From NCBI RefSeq assembly GCF_001427025.1, contig NZ_LMGA01000001.1, positions 2,903,715 to 2,967,714 on the forward strand: a stretch of DNA of 64,000 nt, given 5' to 3'. This DNA comes from Mesorhizobium sp. Root554. GTDB lineage: Bacteria > Pseudomonadota > Alphaproteobacteria > Rhizobiales > Rhizobiaceae. The notes beneath the pieces are model-generated. The model saw nothing but the letters and a program-made list of their open reading frames with translations. It did no database searches and was not told the origin of the DNA. The position numbers and the translations under genes were made by a program. This document shows, piece by piece, positions 1 to 8,171 of the stretch; the first letter of the stretch is position 1; the number at the start of each line of letters is the position of its first letter.

Positions 1-273
1 GGCCGGGTCGATCTGCATGGGCTGCGGCAGGATGAGGCATACAGCCTGCTTCATTCCTTCCTGTTGCGCGCGCAAGCAGGCGGCGTGCGTTATGTACTGG
101 TGATCACCGGCAAGGGATCGTCGTCTGGGGGTGACGGCGTGCTGCGGCGCTCGGTGCCGGCCTGGCTGTCGACGCCGGCTTTTCGAACCGTCGTTTCCAG
201 CCATGATCATGCCGCCCGTCACCATGGCGGCGGCGGCGCGCTCTATGTGCGGCTGCGCAAGACGAAGCCATGA
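1..273 (+). CDS. Smr-domain protein (3' part only)
   Basis: The open frame runs in from the left edge, so the N-terminus is missing. What remains is the Smr (small MutS-related) domain: a DLHG motif at about residues 4-7 of the visible part and the VITGKG motif near residue 37, ending with a basic C-terminus. Smr domains are DNA- or RNA-acting nuclease modules; stand-alone rhizobial copies have no firmly assigned role. Its TGA stop overlaps the ATG of the next gene (ATGA), so the two are probably co-transcribed and translationally coupled. The family assignment is good; the function is not known from sequence. Confidence 0.85.
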   Translation, partial: GRVDLHGLRQDEAYSLLHSFLLRAQAGGVRYVLVITGKGSSSGGDGVLRRSVPAWLSTPAFRTVVSSHDHAARHHGGGGALYVRLRKTKP

Positions 274-632
274 CTCCGCTCGGTGAAAAAATCCGTGCGC
301 TTCGGCGTCAGCGCGGCGTCAGCCAGAAAGATATGGCTAGTGCCATCGGCGTCAGCGCCGCCTACCTTTCGGCGCTGGAGCATGGCCGGCGCGGTGCGCC
401 GAACTGGACCATGGTCCAGAAAATCATAGGCTATTTCAACATCATCTGGGATGAGGCGGAGGAATTCGAGCGCTTGGCGGACAGCTCCCACCCCCGCGTC
501 CGCCTCGATACATCCGGCCTTTCGCCCGCCGCGACTGAGCTCGCCAACCTTCTGGCGGGAAACATTGCCAACATGGATGAGATCGACATCGCCCGAATAA
601 CCGCCGCTGTCCGCGAGGCGCTGGGCAAGTAG
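270..632 (+). CDS. XRE-family helix-turn-helix transcriptional regulator
   Basis: A 120-residue protein with an N-terminal XRE/Cro helix-turn-helix (about residues 6-60; the SQKDMASAIGVSAAYLSALE segment is the recognition-helix region) and a short C-terminal part with no recognised ligand domain. It should be a cytoplasmic DNA-binding protein. The start ATG overlaps the stop of the Smr gene by four bases, which argues for coupled expression; Smr followed by a small XRE regulator is an arrangement I recall from other rhizobia. Its target genes cannot be seen here. Confidence 0.85.
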   Translation: MTPLGEKIRALRRQRGVSQKDMASAIGVSAAYLSALEHGRRGAPNWTMVQKIIGYFNIIWDEAEEFERLADSSHPRVRLDTSGLSPAATELANLLAGNIANMDEIDIARITAAVREALGK

Positions 633-638
633 CCGGAA

Positions 639-1253
639 TTATGATCCTGCTTCCAGATGCGCTTTGAGCATCTGCCGGAGCTCGTCCACGACACCGTCCC
701 TCAATCGTTTCTCGCCGGTCAGCGCCAGCGGTATGCGCATGAGCTGCGGCACGATGACGGCGATTCGCTCAGCCTGCTCGGGGCTCAGCGCCGGCTCGGC
801 CCTGGCGAACAAAGCTGAAATCTGGTTGCGGCGGCGGATGCGGATCGCGCGTCGCCAGCTTGCGTCGCCCGGCAGGTCGAGCATGGCGGAATAGGCCGGA
901 TGGGTTTTAAGAAAATCGCCCAGCAAGGCAAACAGTGCATCGGCGATGGCGGCCGGCGCATGACCGACCATGCGTTCGCTCAAACAGTCTAGCTGTGAGG
1001 AGATTTCCTCGGCCTGCTCCCGCAGAATCGCCTCGGCCAGCGCTTCCTTCGTCGGAAAAAACAGATAGAGCGTGCCGATGGCCGCGCAGGCGTTCGCGGC
1101 CACCTCGGTCATGGTCGTCGCTTCAAAGCCCTTTTCGGCGAACAGTTCCGCAGCGCTGGCCATCAGCGCGGCGACACGAAGGCGGCCGCGCTCCTGCTGG
1201 GGCCGGCGCGGCTTCAGGGCTTTAGCACTTGCTTTTTCCGAGGCCATCCTCAT
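639..1253 (-). CDS. TetR/AcrR-family transcriptional regulator
   Basis: A 204-residue protein with a TetR N-terminal HTH at about residues 20-70 (motifs AAELFAEKGFEATTMTEVA and IGTLYLFFPTKEAL) followed by an all-helical ligand domain. The start could be the ATG at 1253 or the one at 1247. It is divergent from an MFS drug-type exporter that begins at 1326, so the likely role is ligand-relieved repression of that exporter and of itself. The 72 bp between the two genes holds a 9-bp direct repeat that could be the operator. Confidence 0.88.
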   Translation of the reverse strand: MRMASEKASAKALKPRRPQQERGRLRVAALMASAAELFAEKGFEATTMTEVAANACAAIGTLYLFFPTKEALAEAILREQAEEISSQLDCLSERMVGHAPAAIADALFALLGDFLKTHPAYSAMLDLPGDASWRRAIRIRRRNQISALFARAEPALSPEQAERIAVIVPQLMRIPLALTGEKRLRDGVVDELRQMLKAHLEAGS

Positions 1254-1281
1254 ATACCAAACCTGAGATAACCCTCATATA
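1248..1281. promoter_or_regulatory. Candidate TetR operator: direct repeats between tetR and MFS gene
   Basis: The nine bases CCTCATATA occur at 1248-1256 and again at 1273-1281, 25 bp apart, in the tetR/MFS intergenic region; the first copy includes the tetR start codon on the minus strand. Location fits an autoregulated divergent operator, but TetR sites are usually palindromic and this is a direct repeat, so chance is possible. Confidence 0.3.
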
Positions 1282-1325
1282 AGACGCCGGCGGCTGCCGC
1301 GCCATAGATTTCGAAAGCGTGTTCC

Positions 1326-3026
1326 ATGAATTCCGCACATGCCGAGCGCCCGCAGAACCACAAATGGATCGTTTTGAGCAACACCACCTTGGGCATGTTG
1401 GCCGCGGCAATCAACAGTTCTATCCTGCTGATCAGCCTGCCGGCGGTGTTTCGCGGCATCGGTCTGAAGGCGCTCGATCCCGGCAACATCAATTACCTGC
1501 TCTGGGCGATCATCGGCTATATGATCGCCACGGCGGTTCTGGTCGTGGCGTTTGGCAGGCTGGGCGACCAGTTCGGCCGCGCCCGCATGTATAATCTCGG
1601 CTTCGCCATCTTCACGGCTGCCTCGATCGCGCTCAGCCTGCTGCCGGGGCAGGGCGATTTCGCCGCCTCTTATCTGGTCACGGTTCGTATCATACAGGGC
1701 ATTGGCGGCGCGCTCATCATGGCGAACGCGACCGCGCTCTTGACGGATGCCTTTCCCCAGAACGAGCGTGGCTTCGCGCTCGGCATCAATGTCGTGGCGG
1801 CGATCGGCGGCCAGTTCATCGGCTTGCTGATCGGTGGCCTGCTGGCCGACGCCAACTGGCGGCTGGTGTTCTGGATCAACGTGCCGTTCGGCCTCGTCGG
1901 GACGATCTGGGCCTATATGAAACTGAACGACGCGCCGAACCGGCGCAGCCACACCATCGACTGGCTCGGCAATATCAGCTTCGGCCTCGGCCTGGTGCTG
2001 ATTTTGACAGCCATCACCTACGGCCTGCAGCCCTATGGCGAGCAGGTGATGGCATGGACCAGCCCGAAGGTGCTGTCGTTCTTCGCCATCGGCATCCTGT
2101 CGCTCATCGCCTTTGTCGTCGTGGAAAGCCGCGTCGCCAAGCCGATGCTCGACCTCAAGCTGTTTCGCATTCCAGGCTTCGCCTGGGGCAATCTTGCCAA
2201 TCTTTCCTCAGGTATTGCCCGTGGCGGCTTGCAGTTCATGCTCATCGTCTGGCTGCAGGGCATCTGGCTGCCGCTGCATGGCTATTCGTTCGAGGAAACC
2301 CCGCTGTGGTCGGCCATCTTCATGCTGCCGCTGACAGTTGGCTTCCTGCTGGCGGGTCCGCTTTCCGGCTACTTTTCGGACCGCGTCGGCGGCGTGCCGT
2401 TCTCGGTCGGCGGCATGGTTGCCGGCGCCATCTCCTTCCTCGCGCTGATGGAACTGCCGGCCAACTTCTCCTATACCGCCTTCGCCGCGCTGCTGTTCCT
2501 CAACGGCCTCGGTTCTGGCCTGTTCGTAGCGCCGAACTCCACGCAGATCATGAACTCGGTGCCAGCGTCCGAGCGAGGCCAGGCTTCCGGCATGCGCGCC
2601 ACCACCACCAATGCCGGGCAGGTTCTGTCGATCGGCCTGTTCTTCTCGCTTATGTTGGTCGGGCTTGCCTCTTCGCTGCCGGCGGCAATGGAAAGCGGGC
2701 TATTGGCGCAGCATGTGCCGCTGGCGGTGGCGCATCAGGTGGCGAACATGCCGCCGGTCGCCAGCCTGTTTGCCGCCTTCCTCGGTTACAACCCGATGGG
2801 CGAGCTCATCCCAGTCGACGTGCTGCACGCGCTGCCGCCGCAGAACGTCGCGGCGCTGACCGGCAACGAGTTCTTCCCCGGCCTGATGGCAGAACCGTTC
2901 AAGCACGGGCTGGTCTTCGCCTTCACCTTCTCGGCGATCCTCTATCTGCTCGCCGCCTTCGCCTCATGGCGCGGCGGGAAAAAGGCGGATGCGCCGGCTA
3001 TGGCCGAAGCGGTCGCCGGGGAGTGA
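1326..3026 (+). CDS. MFS transporter, DHA2-like (14-TM drug/proton antiporter type)
   Basis: A 566-residue integral membrane protein with about 14 hydrophobic segments. The MFS motif A region is seen as GRLGDQFGRARMY (about residue 80) and the antiporter motif C region falls in the fifth helix (IGGQFIGLLIGGLL). Length and topology fit the DHA2/EmrB group of inner-membrane multidrug/H+ antiporters. It stands divergent from a TetR regulator, the usual layout of an inducible efflux gene. No membrane-fusion partner is adjacent, so it probably works alone. The substrate cannot be inferred. Confidence 0.88.
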   Translation: MNSAHAERPQNHKWIVLSNTTLGMLAAAINSSILLISLPAVFRGIGLKALDPGNINYLLWAIIGYMIATAVLVVAFGRLGDQFGRARMYNLGFAIFTAASIALSLLPGQGDFAASYLVTVRIIQGIGGALIMANATALLTDAFPQNERGFALGINVVAAIGGQFIGLLIGGLLADANWRLVFWINVPFGLVGTIWAYMKLNDAPNRRSHTIDWLGNISFGLGLVLILTAITYGLQPYGEQVMAWTSPKVLSFFAIGILSLIAFVVVESRVAKPMLDLKLFRIPGFAWGNLANLSSGIARGGLQFMLIVWLQGIWLPLHGYSFEETPLWSAIFMLPLTVGFLLAGPLSGYFSDRVGGVPFSVGGMVAGAISFLALMELPANFSYTAFAALLFLNGLGSGLFVAPNSTQIMNSVPASERGQASGMRATTTNAGQVLSIGLFFSLMLVGLASSLPAAMESGLLAQHVPLAVAHQVANMPPVASLFAAFLGYNPMGELIPVDVLHALPPQNVAALTGNEFFPGLMAEPFKHGLVFAFTFSAILYLLAAFASWRGGKKADAPAMAEAVAGE

Positions 3027-3049
3027 CTCCGAAACGGCAGGGATAGCCG

Positions 3050-4639
3050 CTACGCCGCTTCGCGCACCTGATAGTCCTTCACGGCCGTGAAACGGATGGC
3101 TTTCCAGCGCTCGGCCTCATAATTCAGCGAGAATTCGTGCTGCGCGAGATAGACCGGATCGTTGTCGAGGTCCCGGGCAATGTCGCCACGATGCGCTTCG
3201 ATGAAGCGGTGCAGCTCGGCCCGGTCGTCGGCATCGATCCAGCGGCAGACCGAAAAGCGCGACATCTCGAAATCGACCGGCAGCGTGTATTCGAAATTGA
3301 GCCGCTCCTTCAGCACGTCAAGCTGCAGCGCGCCGACCACACCGACGATGGCCGGCGAGCCGTCTTCCGGCGAGAAAAGCTGCACCACACCTTCCTCGGC
3401 CATCTGCTGCAGCGCTTCCTTCAATTTCTTCGCCTTCATCGCGTCGCCAAGCCGCACGCGACGCAGGATTTCCGGCGCAAAGTTCGGTACGCCACGGAAC
3501 AGGATCTCCTCGCCCTCGGTCAGCGTGTCGCCGATGCGCAGCGTGCCGTGGTTCGGAATGCCGACCACGTCGCCGGCGAAAGCCTCGTCGGCGGTGATGC
3601 GCGAACGGGCGAAGAAGAACTGCGGGGCCGACAGGCTCATCGGCTTGCCGGTGCGCACCAGCTTGGCTTTCATGCCGCGCTGGAGCGTACCGGAGCAGAC
3701 GCGCACGAAGGCGATACGGTCGCGGTGGTTGGGATCCATGTTGGCCTGGATCTTGAAAACGAACGAAGTCATCTTCGGCTCGGTCGCTTCCACCTTGCGC
3801 ATGTCCGCCTCCTGCGCGCGGGGCGGCGGCGCCCAGTCGCCCAATGCTTCGATCAGGTCGCGGACGCCAAAGTTGCGCAGCGCCGAGCCGAAGAAGACCG
3901 GGGTCAGATGGCCCTCGCGGAACGCCCCCAGGTCGAAGGGCCGGCAGGCTTCGCGGGCAAGTTCAAGTTCCTCAATGAAGGCCTCGCGCTCATTCTCCGG
4001 CAAGAGCCCGGCAACGCGGTTGGAGTCCGGTCCGTTGACCTTGGTGCGCTCGGTTTCGGCGTCACCACGCCGAACCGCGTTCTCGGCCAGGTGATAGGTG
4101 CCGGAGAAACTCTTGCCCCGGCCGATCGGCCAGGTGATAGGCGCGGTGTCGAGCGCCAGCTTCTGCTCGATTTCGTCCAGGATTTCGAAGGTGTCGCGCG
4201 CCTCCCGGTCCATCTTGTTGACGAAGGTGATGATGGGGATGTCGCGCAGCCGGCAGACTTCGAACAGTTTCAGCGTGCGCGGCTCGATGCCCTTGGCGGC
4301 GTCGATCACCATGACCGCGCTATCGACCGCAGACAGCGTTCTGTAAGTGTCGTCGGCGAAATCCTCGTGGCCGGGTGTGTCGAGCAGGTTGAAGACGTTG
4401 TCGCCATATTCGAACGTCATCACCGAGGTGACGACCGAAATGCCGCGCTCGCGCTCGATCTTCATCCAGTCCGAACGGGTCTGGATGCGGTCCTTCTTCG
4501 CCTTGACCTCACCGGCGAGTTGGATGGCGCCGCCGAACAGCAGCAGTTTTTCGGTCAGCGTCGTCTTGCCGGCGTCCGGGTGCGCGATGATCGCGAAGGT
4601 GCGGCGGCGGGCGACCGCCTGTTCGATGCTTTCGGTCAT
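3050..4639 (-). CDS. prfC: Peptide chain release factor 3
   Basis: A 529-residue translational GTPase. The G motifs are clear: AHPDAGKTT at residues 19-27 (P-loop), DTPGHEDF at 87-94 (G3) and NKMD at 141-144 (G4), then the domain 2/3 region typical of RF3. RF3 recycles RF1 and RF2 from the ribosome after peptide release. Full length for the family. It is convergent with the MFS gene and has no operon partner visible; the ATG at 4639 places the P-loop at the normal distance from the N-terminus. Confidence 0.96.
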   Translation of the reverse strand: MTESIEQAVARRRTFAIIAHPDAGKTTLTEKLLLFGGAIQLAGEVKAKKDRIQTRSDWMKIERERGISVVTSVMTFEYGDNVFNLLDTPGHEDFADDTYRTLSAVDSAVMVIDAAKGIEPRTLKLFEVCRLRDIPIITFVNKMDREARDTFEILDEIEQKLALDTAPITWPIGRGKSFSGTYHLAENAVRRGDAETERTKVNGPDSNRVAGLLPENEREAFIEELELAREACRPFDLGAFREGHLTPVFFGSALRNFGVRDLIEALGDWAPPPRAQEADMRKVEATEPKMTSFVFKIQANMDPNHRDRIAFVRVCSGTLQRGMKAKLVRTGKPMSLSAPQFFFARSRITADEAFAGDVVGIPNHGTLRIGDTLTEGEEILFRGVPNFAPEILRRVRLGDAMKAKKLKEALQQMAEEGVVQLFSPEDGSPAIVGVVGALQLDVLKERLNFEYTLPVDFEMSRFSVCRWIDADDRAELHRFIEAHRGDIARDLDNDPVYLAQHEFSLNYEAERWKAIRFTAVKDYQVREAA

Positions 4640-4744
4640 GATTGGAAAATCCGTCTGGTGCGCGGGCTTCTAGCAGTGACACGTCAGGCTGTCGAACGGA
4701 AATGAGGGTCAAACGCGGGCCTGGGCATGCCGATTCGCGATGCA

Positions 4745-4773
4745 TTGACAGTCTTGCCGCCCGTGACCATTGT
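4745..4773 (+). promoter_or_regulatory. Candidate sigma-70 promoter for the PfkB kinase
   Basis: A perfect -35 hexamer TTGACA (4745-4750) is followed after 17 bp by a weak -10, CATTGT (4768-4773), about 100 bp before the GTG start at 4877. It lies inside the alternative long reading frame that begins at 4727, which supports the shorter gene model. Confidence 0.35.
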
Positions 4774-4876
4774 GCGGCGCGATGGCTTCCAGGGACTTTT
4801 CCAGAGCAGCATACAGCCGACCGGATGGTGGCCTCCTTTCCATAGCGCGGATTCCGCATTGGCTGGGAATTCGGCC

Positions 4877-5872
4877 GTGACGGCGGCGGTGGACCGTATT
4901 AGGGGCGGCCGTTTTCTGGTCCTTGGGCGGGCCGGAATGGATCTCTATGCCGATCCTCCCGGCACTCTTGTCGAGGACGCAACGAATTTCACCCCATGCC
5001 TCGGCGGATCGTCCGCGAACATTGCCGTTGCGCTGACCCGCCATGGGTTGAAAAGCACGCTTCTCACATCTGTTTCGGACGACGCCGTGGGCCGCTTCTG
5101 TATCAATCAACTCCAGCGCAACAATGTGTCGACGGATCACATCCGCCGCGTTGGCGGTCCGGCGCGCAATTCGCTGGCGCTGGCGGAAAGCCGTTTGAAA
5201 GATGCCCGCTGGGTGGTCTACCGCAAGGACGCCGCCGATCTCGACATGACGGCGGCCGATGTCGAGCGGCTGGATTTCTCAAGCTTCGATGCGCTTGTCG
5301 TCGCCGGTCTGGTTCTGGCGACCGAACCATCGCGAAGCGCCTCCTTGAGGGCGGTCGAGCTTTCCCGGCAAGCGGGCGTCTGCGTCGTGTTCGACATCGA
5401 CTACCGTGCTTTCGCGTGGGCATCGCCGCAGGAAGCCAGCGCCGTCTGTGCCCAGGTAGCCGCGCTTTCCGATATCGTGGTCGGCAATGAGGAGGAATTC
5501 GAAGTCCTGTCGGGCTTCGATTCCAACGGCTTCGCAGCCGCGTCTCGCCTTGCTGCGACAACTGCGGAGATCGTCGTCTACAAGATGGGCGACGCGGGTG
5601 CCATAACCCTGCATGGCAGCCAGCAGGAACGGACCGGAATATTTCCCGTCGAAGCCGTCAAGCCAATGGGTGCGGGCGACGCTTTTCTGGGCAGCTTCCT
5701 GGCGGCATTGGCGGATGGACGGTCGGTTCGCGAATGCGTCATACGCGGGTCAGCCGCCGCTGCCATCGTGGTGACGAAGGTCGGCTGCGCGCCCGCCATG
5801 CCGACCACCGGGCAGCTCGACGATTTTCTTGCCGCGAACGGCGCGCCAACAGAGTTTGTAGCTGTCGCCTGA
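4877..5872 (+). CDS. PfkB-family carbohydrate kinase, IolC-like
   Basis: A ribokinase-fold sugar kinase of 331 residues. It carries the PfkB substrate motif LGGSSANIAVAL near the N-terminus, the DIDYRAFAW segment seen in IolC (5-dehydro-2-deoxygluconokinase), and the catalytic/anion-hole motif MGAGDAFLGSF near the C-terminus. I chose the GTG at 4877, preceded by GGGA, because family members start shortly before the GRAGMDLY motif. An in-frame ATG at 4727 would add 50 unconserved residues. No other inositol catabolism gene (iolB, D, E, G) is nearby, so the IolC reaction is an analogy only and another 2-keto-sugar kinase is possible. Confidence 0.82.
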   Translation: MTAAVDRIRGGRFLVLGRAGMDLYADPPGTLVEDATNFTPCLGGSSANIAVALTRHGLKSTLLTSVSDDAVGRFCINQLQRNNVSTDHIRRVGGPARNSLALAESRLKDARWVVYRKDAADLDMTAADVERLDFSSFDALVVAGLVLATEPSRSASLRAVELSRQAGVCVVFDIDYRAFAWASPQEASAVCAQVAALSDIVVGNEEEFEVLSGFDSNGFAAASRLAATTAEIVVYKMGDAGAITLHGSQQERTGIFPVEAVKPMGAGDAFLGSFLAALADGRSVRECVIRGSAAAAIVVTKVGCAPAMPTTGQLDDFLAANGAPTEFVAVA

Positions 5873-5951
5873 GCCAGCCCGTTTTTGAGCCTGCCACGTC
5901 TTTTGCAAACTGGCCGGAACGGCAACGTTCCTGTGCAAAAGGAACGCGTCG

Positions 5952-6488
5952 ATGACCATGGCCGTTGACCGTTTTGATGGCGAGGCGAATAGGATGATGC
6001 CCATGCCAAATCTCGCCTATAGCCACTCCGTACTCGGCCAGGCCGTCGGAATCGTGCGCCTGCCGCACAGCGAAGGTTTGCCACTTCCGGCCTATGAGAG
6101 TTCCGGCGCCGCCGGCATGGATTTGCGCGCCGCCGTACCGGAAGACCGGCCGATGCTTATCCTGCCGGGCAAGCGTGCGCTGGTCCCGACCGGCCTGGTC
6201 ATGGAAATCCCCGAGGGGATGGAAGGTCAGGTCCGCCCCCGTTCCGGGCTGGCGCTGAAGCACGGCATCACCTGCCTCAACACGCCGGGCACCATCGACA
6301 GCGACTATCGCGGCGAGGTGAAGGTCCTCCTCATCAATCTCGGCGATGAGGACTTCGCGATAACGCGCGGCATGCGCATCGCCCAGATCGTCTTTGCCCA
6401 GGTCACCCAGGCCAGCATCGAAGAACGCAGCTTGGCCGGCGGCACCGCACGCGGCGCGGCTGGCTTCGGCTCCACCGGGACGGCCTGA
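5952..6488 (+). CDS. dut: Deoxyuridine 5'-triphosphate nucleotidohydrolase (dUTPase)
   Basis: Trimeric-type dUTPase that hydrolyses dUTP to dUMP and pyrophosphate, keeping uracil out of DNA and feeding dTMP synthesis. All five family motifs are present in order: AGMDLRA (1), RPRSGLA (2), [11 protein letters not shown] with the catalytic Asp (3), MRIAQIVF (4) and the flexible C-terminal [10 protein letters not shown] (5). The ATG at 5952 has AAGGA eight bases upstream; it gives 178 residues, about 20 more than usual at the N-terminus, so the in-frame ATG at 6003 is an alternative. The HAD gene follows after three bases, so these two are likely co-transcribed. Confidence 0.95.
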   Translation: MTMAVDRFDGEANRMMPMPNLAYSHSVLGQAVGIVRLPHSEGLPLPAYESSGAAGMDLRAAVPEDRPMLILPGKRALVPTGLVMEIPEGMEGQVRPRSGLALKHGITCLNTPGTIDSDYRGEVKVLLINLGDEDFAITRGMRIAQIVFAQVTQASIEERSLAGGTARGAAGFGSTGTA

Positions 6489-6491
6489 CGA

Positions 6492-7154
6492 TTGTCCAGC
6501 CAACCACCCAAGCTTGTGATCTTCGACTGCGATGGCGTGCTCGTCGATACCGAGAACCTGGCCAACCGCCGATTGTCGGACTGGCTGAACGAGGCCGGAT
6601 TTTCCACGACCTTCGAATATTGCCGCAAGGTCTTCACCGGCCGCAGCATGGTCTCTGTCCAGAAGGAAATCGAGGAAGGCGGCATCATGCTTGGCGCCGA
6701 TTTCGTCGAACGCTGGAATGCCGGCCTGCCGGATTTGTTCGCCGGCGGCGTGACGGCCATACCCCATGTCCGCGAATTCATCGACACGGTGCGCGCGGCC
6801 GGCATCCCTTACTGCGTCGCCTCATCGGCTCGCGTCTCCAAGATGCACATCACGCTCGGCGCAACCGGCCTGCTGCCGCTGTTCGAGCACGCCATGTTCT
6901 CGGCCACCATGGTCAGCCGGGGGAAACCCTTCCCCGATCTGTTCCTCCATGCCGCCAAGACCATGGGCGTTGCGCCGGAAAGCTGCATTGTCGTGGAAGA
7001 CAGCGTTGCCGGGACGCAAGCCGGCATCGCCGCCGGCATGCGGGTCTTTTCCTATCATGGCGACCCGCATTCCGATCCGGATGGGCTTGAGGCGGCGGGC
7101 GGCGTCCTGTTTGACGACATGCGCGATCTGGCTGGGCTTGCTGGCCTCCGTTAG
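6492..7154 (+). CDS. HAD-superfamily phosphatase (subfamily IA)
   Basis: A 220-residue haloacid dehalogenase-like hydrolase. Motif I is FDCDGVLVDTE (nucleophile Asp at about residue 12), motif II the Ser of VASSARVSK, motif III the Lys of RGKPFPDLF and motif IV VVEDSVAG. The alpha-helical cap after motif I places it with the beta-phosphoglucomutase/phosphoglycolate-phosphatase group. Translation probably starts at the TTG at 6492, three bases after dut, because no ATG precedes motif I. The substrate cannot be read from the sequence; sugar phosphates or 2-phosphoglycolate are the common ones. Confidence 0.85.
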   Translation: MSSQPPKLVIFDCDGVLVDTENLANRRLSDWLNEAGFSTTFEYCRKVFTGRSMVSVQKEIEEGGIMLGADFVERWNAGLPDLFAGGVTAIPHVREFIDTVRAAGIPYCVASSARVSKMHITLGATGLLPLFEHAMFSATMVSRGKPFPDLFLHAAKTMGVAPESCIVVEDSVAGTQAGIAAGMRVFSYHGDPHSDPDGLEAAGGVLFDDMRDLAGLAGLR

Positions 7155-7269
7155 CGGACGATTCCGCTCCGGTTATGGAAAAATCCCTGCTACAGCGGCA
7201 TCCGTTGCTCGCCGCGCAACGCCCGGCTATGAAATAGGCGGGGTTTTCGTTCATCGCGGGGTGACACGG

Positions 7270-8070
7270 ATGGGGACGGGCAGCTTTTTTCGCCAACTTC
7301 ACGACAACATTTTCGTCATGCCCAATCCGTGGGACATCGGTACGGCCAAGCTGCTCGCCTCGTTCGGCTTCAAGGCCCTGGCCACTACCAGCGCCGGTTT
7401 CGCCTTTTCGCGCGGCCTGCCCGACGGCGGTGTCGGCTTCGACATGATGATCCAGCATTGCCGCGAGCTGGCGAATGCGACCGACCTGCCGGTCTCCGCC
7501 GATCTCGAAAAGGGCAAGGGCGACAGCGCCGGAAGCGCCGCTGAAACGATCTTCGCCGCGGAGGCCGCGGGTCTGGCGGGCTGCTCGATCGAGGACCACA
7601 CGGGCGACACTTCCCAGCCGATCTACGATTTCTCCCAGGCCGTCGAACGTGTCGCCGCCGCGGCGGAAGCGGCGCGGGCGCTGAAGCGCGACTTCGTCTT
7701 CACCGCGCGCTGCGAAAACTTCCTCTGGAACAGGCCCGATCTGGACGAGACCATCAAGCGTCTGCAGGCTTTCGAGAAGGCGGGCGCCGATGTGCTCTAC
7801 GCCCCCGGCCTACCGGATATGGAGGCGGTGCGCCTCGTCTGCTCGGCGGTACAGAAGCCGGTCAATGTCATGGCCCGCCCCGGACTGACCGTCGCGGCGC
7901 TCTCGGAAGTCGGCGTCAAGCGGGTGTCGCTTGGCCCATGGCTGACCGAGTTTGCTTTCGGCATGCTCGAAACGGCTTCCCGCGAGATATTGCAGGACGG
8001 CACATTCGGCTTTGCCCGCGCCGCCATGCCATTCTCCAAGCTTCAGGGCCTCTTCACGCCGAAGCCATGA
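7270..8070 (+). CDS. Isocitrate lyase/PEP mutase-family protein
   Basis: A 266-residue (beta/alpha)8 protein of the isocitrate lyase/phosphoenolpyruvate mutase superfamily: MPNPWDIGTAKLLASFGF at the N-terminus, SADLEKGKGD for the metal-binding Asp region, CSIEDH in the middle and MARPG near the C-terminus. It lacks the KKCGH signature of true isocitrate lyase, so it belongs to the uncharacterised oxaloacetate-decarboxylase/carboxyvinyl-phosphonate-mutase-like group. The frame is open far upstream (from 6766) but overlaps the HAD gene there; the ATG at 7270 gives the usual N-terminus. A GTG at 7261 is an alternative. Function unknown beyond probable C-C or P-C bond chemistry on a 2-oxo acid. 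Confidence 0.78.
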   Translation: MGTGSFFRQLHDNIFVMPNPWDIGTAKLLASFGFKALATTSAGFAFSRGLPDGGVGFDMMIQHCRELANATDLPVSADLEKGKGDSAGSAAETIFAAEAAGLAGCSIEDHTGDTSQPIYDFSQAVERVAAAAEAARALKRDFVFTARCENFLWNRPDLDETIKRLQAFEKAGADVLYAPGLPDMEAVRLVCSAVQKPVNVMARPGLTVAALSEVGVKRVSLGPWLTEFAFGMLETASREILQDGTFGFARAAMPFSKLQGLFTPKP

Positions 8071-8171
8071 CGCCGCCGCCGGGATTGCCGCCGCGGGCTT
8101 GCAAATGTGCCACAACCGGCTAGAACGCGCCCGGCCCGCGTTTCATGCCGGGCAACGGCATGGAGACGCTT

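Noticed and set aside
1275-1952. Long reading frame antisense to the MFS gene
   Set aside because: It is a shadow of the GC-rich MFS coding strand; the translated protein is low-complexity Arg/Asp/His-rich with no domain, and the MFS frame has clear transporter motifs.
3137-4705. 522-codon frame opposite prfC
   Set aside because: The other strand encodes RF3 with all G motifs; the antisense product has no recognisable fold and the typical composition of an antisense GC-rich frame.
6766-7269. Upstream extension of the isocitrate lyase/PEP mutase-family gene
   Set aside because: It overlaps the well-supported HAD gene in another frame and shows no conserved sequence before the ATG at 7270.
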